A stretch of DNA of 64,000 bases from Paenibacillus sp. FSL R5-0623 (GTDB taxonomy: Bacteria; Bacillota; Bacilli; Paenibacillales; Paenibacillaceae), in contig NZ_CP150233.1 in assembly GCF_037974265.1 (NCBI RefSeq), forward strand, positions 4,402,001-4,466,000. The letters run 5' to 3'. A program made the position numbers and the translations under genes. This document shows positions 61,853 through 64,000 of this stretch, in pieces. The notes beneath the pieces are model-generated. The model saw only the letters and a program-made list of their open reading frames with translations, was not told the origin of the DNA and searched no databases. How positions within the stretch are numbered: position 1 is the stretch's first letter; every line of letters begins with the position of its first letter.

Positions 61853-62296
61853 TCAGGTTTGTTTGTCCAGATGACGCACAAGAGCCAGCAATCCCAGTTC
61901 ATAGCTTACTTCGCCAAATCCGGCAATCTGCCCGATTGTTTCCGCTGCAATCACTGAATGATGTCTGAACGCTTCGCGTGCATGAATGTTGGATAGATGT
62001 ACTTCCACTGTAGGGACTTTTACAGCATTGATTGCATCACGTATAGCATAGCTATAATGGGTAAATGCTCCGGCATTCAGTATTATTCCGTCTGCCTCAC
62101 CCAACGCTGCATGAATGCGGTCAATGATGTCCCCTTCATGGTTCGATTGATAAAAAGCGATGGAGACGCCAATTTCATCAGCCTGTCTGCGAATTTTGTC
62201 CTCAATATCCTTCAGACTAAGCGTTCCATAGATGCCCGGTTCACGTACACCAAGCATGTTCAGGTTCGGACCATTGATCACAATAATTCGTTTCAT
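61853..62296 (-). CDS. aroQ: 3-dehydroquinate dehydratase, type II
   Basis: 147 residues with INGPNLNMLGVREPGIYG (catalytic Tyr), FYQSNHEGDIID, NAGAFTHYSYA and EVHLSNIHAREAFR. Third step of the shikimate pathway. GGAG lies 5 nt before the ATG at 62296; an upstream ATG is less likely. Confidence 0.96.
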   Translation of the reverse strand: MKRIIVINGPNLNMLGVREPGIYGTLSLKDIEDKIRRQADEIGVSIAFYQSNHEGDIIDRIHAALGEADGIILNAGAFTHYSYAIRDAINAVKVPTVEVHLSNIHAREAFRHHSVIAAETIGQIAGFGEVSYELGLLALVRHLDKQT

Positions 62297-62372
62297 CGCT
62301 GCTCCACCCTCTCTGCAAATAACCATCTGCTATTTTAACACAGGCATTGCCGGATTGAGAAGCTTTTTTGCG

Positions 62373-62951
62373 CTATGCCCCCGCTTGCTCCGGCTCGCGT
62401 TTACGTTCATCCGTGTACTCCATGGCTACCGTGTAACCAATGAACAGCCCCCATAACAAAAAGAAACAGAGTTCCGTGATGATTGAATCCCACGTTAAAC
62501 CGTTCAAAGGTTTCATCATCCCCAGTTTTGGTCCGACCAGTATAAAGAGAATCAGCCACCAGACGATTCCATATACCATGCCGGGTAACGGCCCTTTCAG
62601 TTTTCTAATCGTGAACGTGTAGAGTAAGGATGCCAAGATGGAAAAGACGATAAAAAACAGCCAGCCTGTCAAATGTCCTGCTGCGGTATATATATATTCA
62701 TGTTTGAAAAAAGGCTCGGCCAGAAATCCGACAGGTACAATCGTAAAATGCAACAGATAGAATAGCCAATGCAACCCACCCCAGATAAAACCGGCAAAAA
62801 AGCCAAGCTCTAACGCAAAGGGAAATGGCTTCGTGTAGTAGTGAGCTTGACCTTGTCTCTGGGTAGGGCGCCTGCCTCTGTCTTTTTGCTGCCGTTCTTT
62901 CGGACGTTGGCCTTCATCTCGCGATGTATCTTCATGCGTACGCTCTGTCAT
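62373..62951 (-). CDS. yqhR: YqhR-type membrane protein (FigP)
   Basis: 192 residues: hydrophilic Gln/Arg-rich N-terminus of about 40 residues, then four membrane helices and a basic tail. Order yqhQ-yqhR-aroQ-papA-efp is as in B. subtilis. YqhR was reported as FigP, partner of SpoVAF in a germination ion channel; spoVAF is also in this window. Confidence 0.85.
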   Translation of the reverse strand: MTERTHEDTSRDEGQRPKERQQKDRGRRPTQRQGQAHYYTKPFPFALELGFFAGFIWGGLHWLFYLLHFTIVPVGFLAEPFFKHEYIYTAAGHLTGWLFFIVFSILASLLYTFTIRKLKGPLPGMVYGIVWWLILFILVGPKLGMMKPLNGLTWDSIITELCFFLLWGLFIGYTVAMEYTDERKREPEQAGA

Positions 62952-63164
62952 CGATATTCTCCTTCATTCAGTTGATAATCCCGTACTATGCCTCGAATTT
63001 TCTGCCTGATTCTACGAGGTAGTATGTTCAAAACAGGACAATCTTAACAACATCCTTCAAGGATTGACTCACAAACTAGAAATTGCGCTTAAAATTCGAT
63101 ACAATAGGGTTATTAAACTGCCTTTGATCGCGAAGGCTTAGAACAGAATAGGAAGGTGAATAAT

Positions 63165-64000
63165 TTGCCTCAACAATCCAAGCCTGTCAGCTATGGGGGG
63201 CAAGCTGTCATTGAAGGCGTAATGTTCGGTGGGAAACATGTCAACGTTACAGCTGTTCGTAGAAAAGACGGCGAAATTACGTATCTGGAAGTTCCCAAGC
63301 AAGACAAGTCCTGGGTCACGAAATTGCGGCGGATTCCTTTATTACGCGGAATTGTCAGCATTATAGATTCAAGCGTTAAAGGTAGCAGACATCTTAATTA
63401 TTCTGCTGACGCCTATGCTGATGATGAACTGGAACCGGAAGAGAAAGCCAAGCAAAAAGAGAAAGATGGTTCGGGCTGGAGCCTTAGCATGATTATTGGT
63501 GTTACCGCCGTAGCCATTCTTTCATTCCTTTTTGGTAAAGTGGTGCTCACATTGCTTCCTGTTGTTATCGAGAATTTTCTATTCAAAAATGCATTCGACA
63601 ATCAGTTTTTGCATAATTTACTGGAAGGCGGCATTAAGCTGATCCTGTTACTCGCCTATCTGTGGTTAATCTCACAGACGCCGATGATTAAACGTCTCTT
63701 CCAGTATCATGGAGCGGAACACAAAGTAATCAGCGCACATGAAGCTGGTGAAGAACTGACACCGGAGAACGTGCAAAAGTACAGCCGACTGCACTACCGC
63801 TGCGGAAGCAGTTTCATTATGTTGACTGTCATTATTGGAGTGTTTCTATACTCCCTCTTCACGTACGATAACCTCTGGGAACGGATGGGTCAGCGTCTAT
63901 TGTTATTGCCAGTTGTGCTAGGCATTTCTTTTGAACTGTTAAAGCTCACGAATTCAGTACGTGATATTCCTGTACTGCGTTATCTCGGATACCCGGGATT
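63165..64000 (+). CDS. yqhQ: DUF1385 membrane protein YqhQ, 3' end outside window
   Basis: At least 278 residues. Starts TTG with GGAAGGTG 6 nt upstream. Family motifs: YGGQAVIEGVMFGGK, FQYHGAEHKVISAHE, and LHYRCGSSFI. About four membrane helices are seen. YqhQ is a predicted metal-dependent membrane enzyme of unknown role. The start codon assignment is supported by similarity right from residue 8. It is divergent from yqhR. Confidence 0.9.
   Translation, partial: MPQQSKPVSYGGQAVIEGVMFGGKHVNVTAVRRKDGEITYLEVPKQDKSWVTKLRRIPLLRGIVSIIDSSVKGSRHLNYSADAYADDELEPEEKAKQKEKDGSGWSLSMIIGVTAVAILSFLFGKVVLTLLPVVIENFLFKNAFDNQFLHNLLEGGIKLILLLAYLWLISQTPMIKRLFQYHGAEHKVISAHEAGEELTPENVQKYSRLHYRCGSSFIMLTVIIGVFLYSLFTYDNLWERMGQRLLLLPVVLGISFELLKLTNSVRDIPVLRYLGYPG

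Noticed and set aside
1..64000. CRISPR arrays, rRNA or tRNA genes
   Set aside because: No regularly spaced short repeats, and no cloverleaf or rRNA sequence was recognised on either strand by reading.

Overview
The window looks like chromosome of an endospore-forming Bacillota, most probably Paenibacillus. It holds the sporulation loci dacF-spoIIAA-spoIIAB-sigF, spoVA, spoIIM, spo0A, spoIVB and spoIIIAA-AH, embedded in housekeeping genes in an order close to the yqh-yqi-yqk-yqz region of Bacillus subtilis. The genus is an inference from gene order and protein sequence. Nearly all genes are on the minus strand.

Layout. 1-3361: edge of an unrecognised gene, ppiB and lysA. 3465-9810: spoVAF, spoVAB and spoVAA, a repeat-rich gap, then sigF, spoIIAB, spoIIAA and dacF. 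The spoVAC/AD/AE genes that sit between spoVAB and spoVAF in Bacillus are absent. 10058-15561: punA, xerD, yqzK, fur, spoIIM, an endonuclease Q-like gene and nudF. 15877-18220: small mciZ and prli42 genes, a PepT-like peptidase and lipB. 18334-23408: branched-chain keto-acid dehydrogenase (lpdV-bkdAA-bkdAB-bkdB). 23633-27137: small accessory genes (DUF2627 protein, K+ channel, tdk, zinc-ribbon proteins, YiiX-like hydrolase). 27573-32961: an iron island with a ferredoxin-NADP reductase and two tandem AraC-regulator/lipoprotein fusion ORFs, controlled by five Fur-box-like sites. 33098-36430: FlxA-like coiled-coil protein, GGDEF protein and spo0A. 36410-51395: spoIVB, recN, argR, a membrane protein, tlyA, dxs, ispA, xseB, xseA, folD, nusB, a DUF2273-amaP-asp23 operon, accC and accB. 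51529-57323: spoIIIAH to spoIIIAA. 57587-64000: comB, lysC, efp, papA, aroQ, yqhR and partial yqhQ.

How it fits together. Spo0A, made from a sigma-H-type promoter with Spo0A boxes, acts with sigma-H at the spoIIA promoter. SigF, held by SpoIIAB and released by SpoIIAA, starts the forespore programme. SpoIIM, MciZ, SpoIVB and the SpoIIIA channel act at division, engulfment and cross-membrane signalling. SpoVA proteins, DacF and YqhR act in spore maturation and germination.

The most unusual feature is the pair of ORFs at 28770-30743 and 30932-32893. In each, a complete AraC-type regulator is joined in frame to a complete siderophore-binding lipoprotein. The joint encodes at once a Fur box, a Shine-Dalgarno sequence, a Met codon and a lipoprotein signal peptide. 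A second unexplained feature is a family of long intergenic palindromes (about 6.3, 15.6, 27.2 and 60.5 kb) with a conserved core and variable, self-complementary arms.
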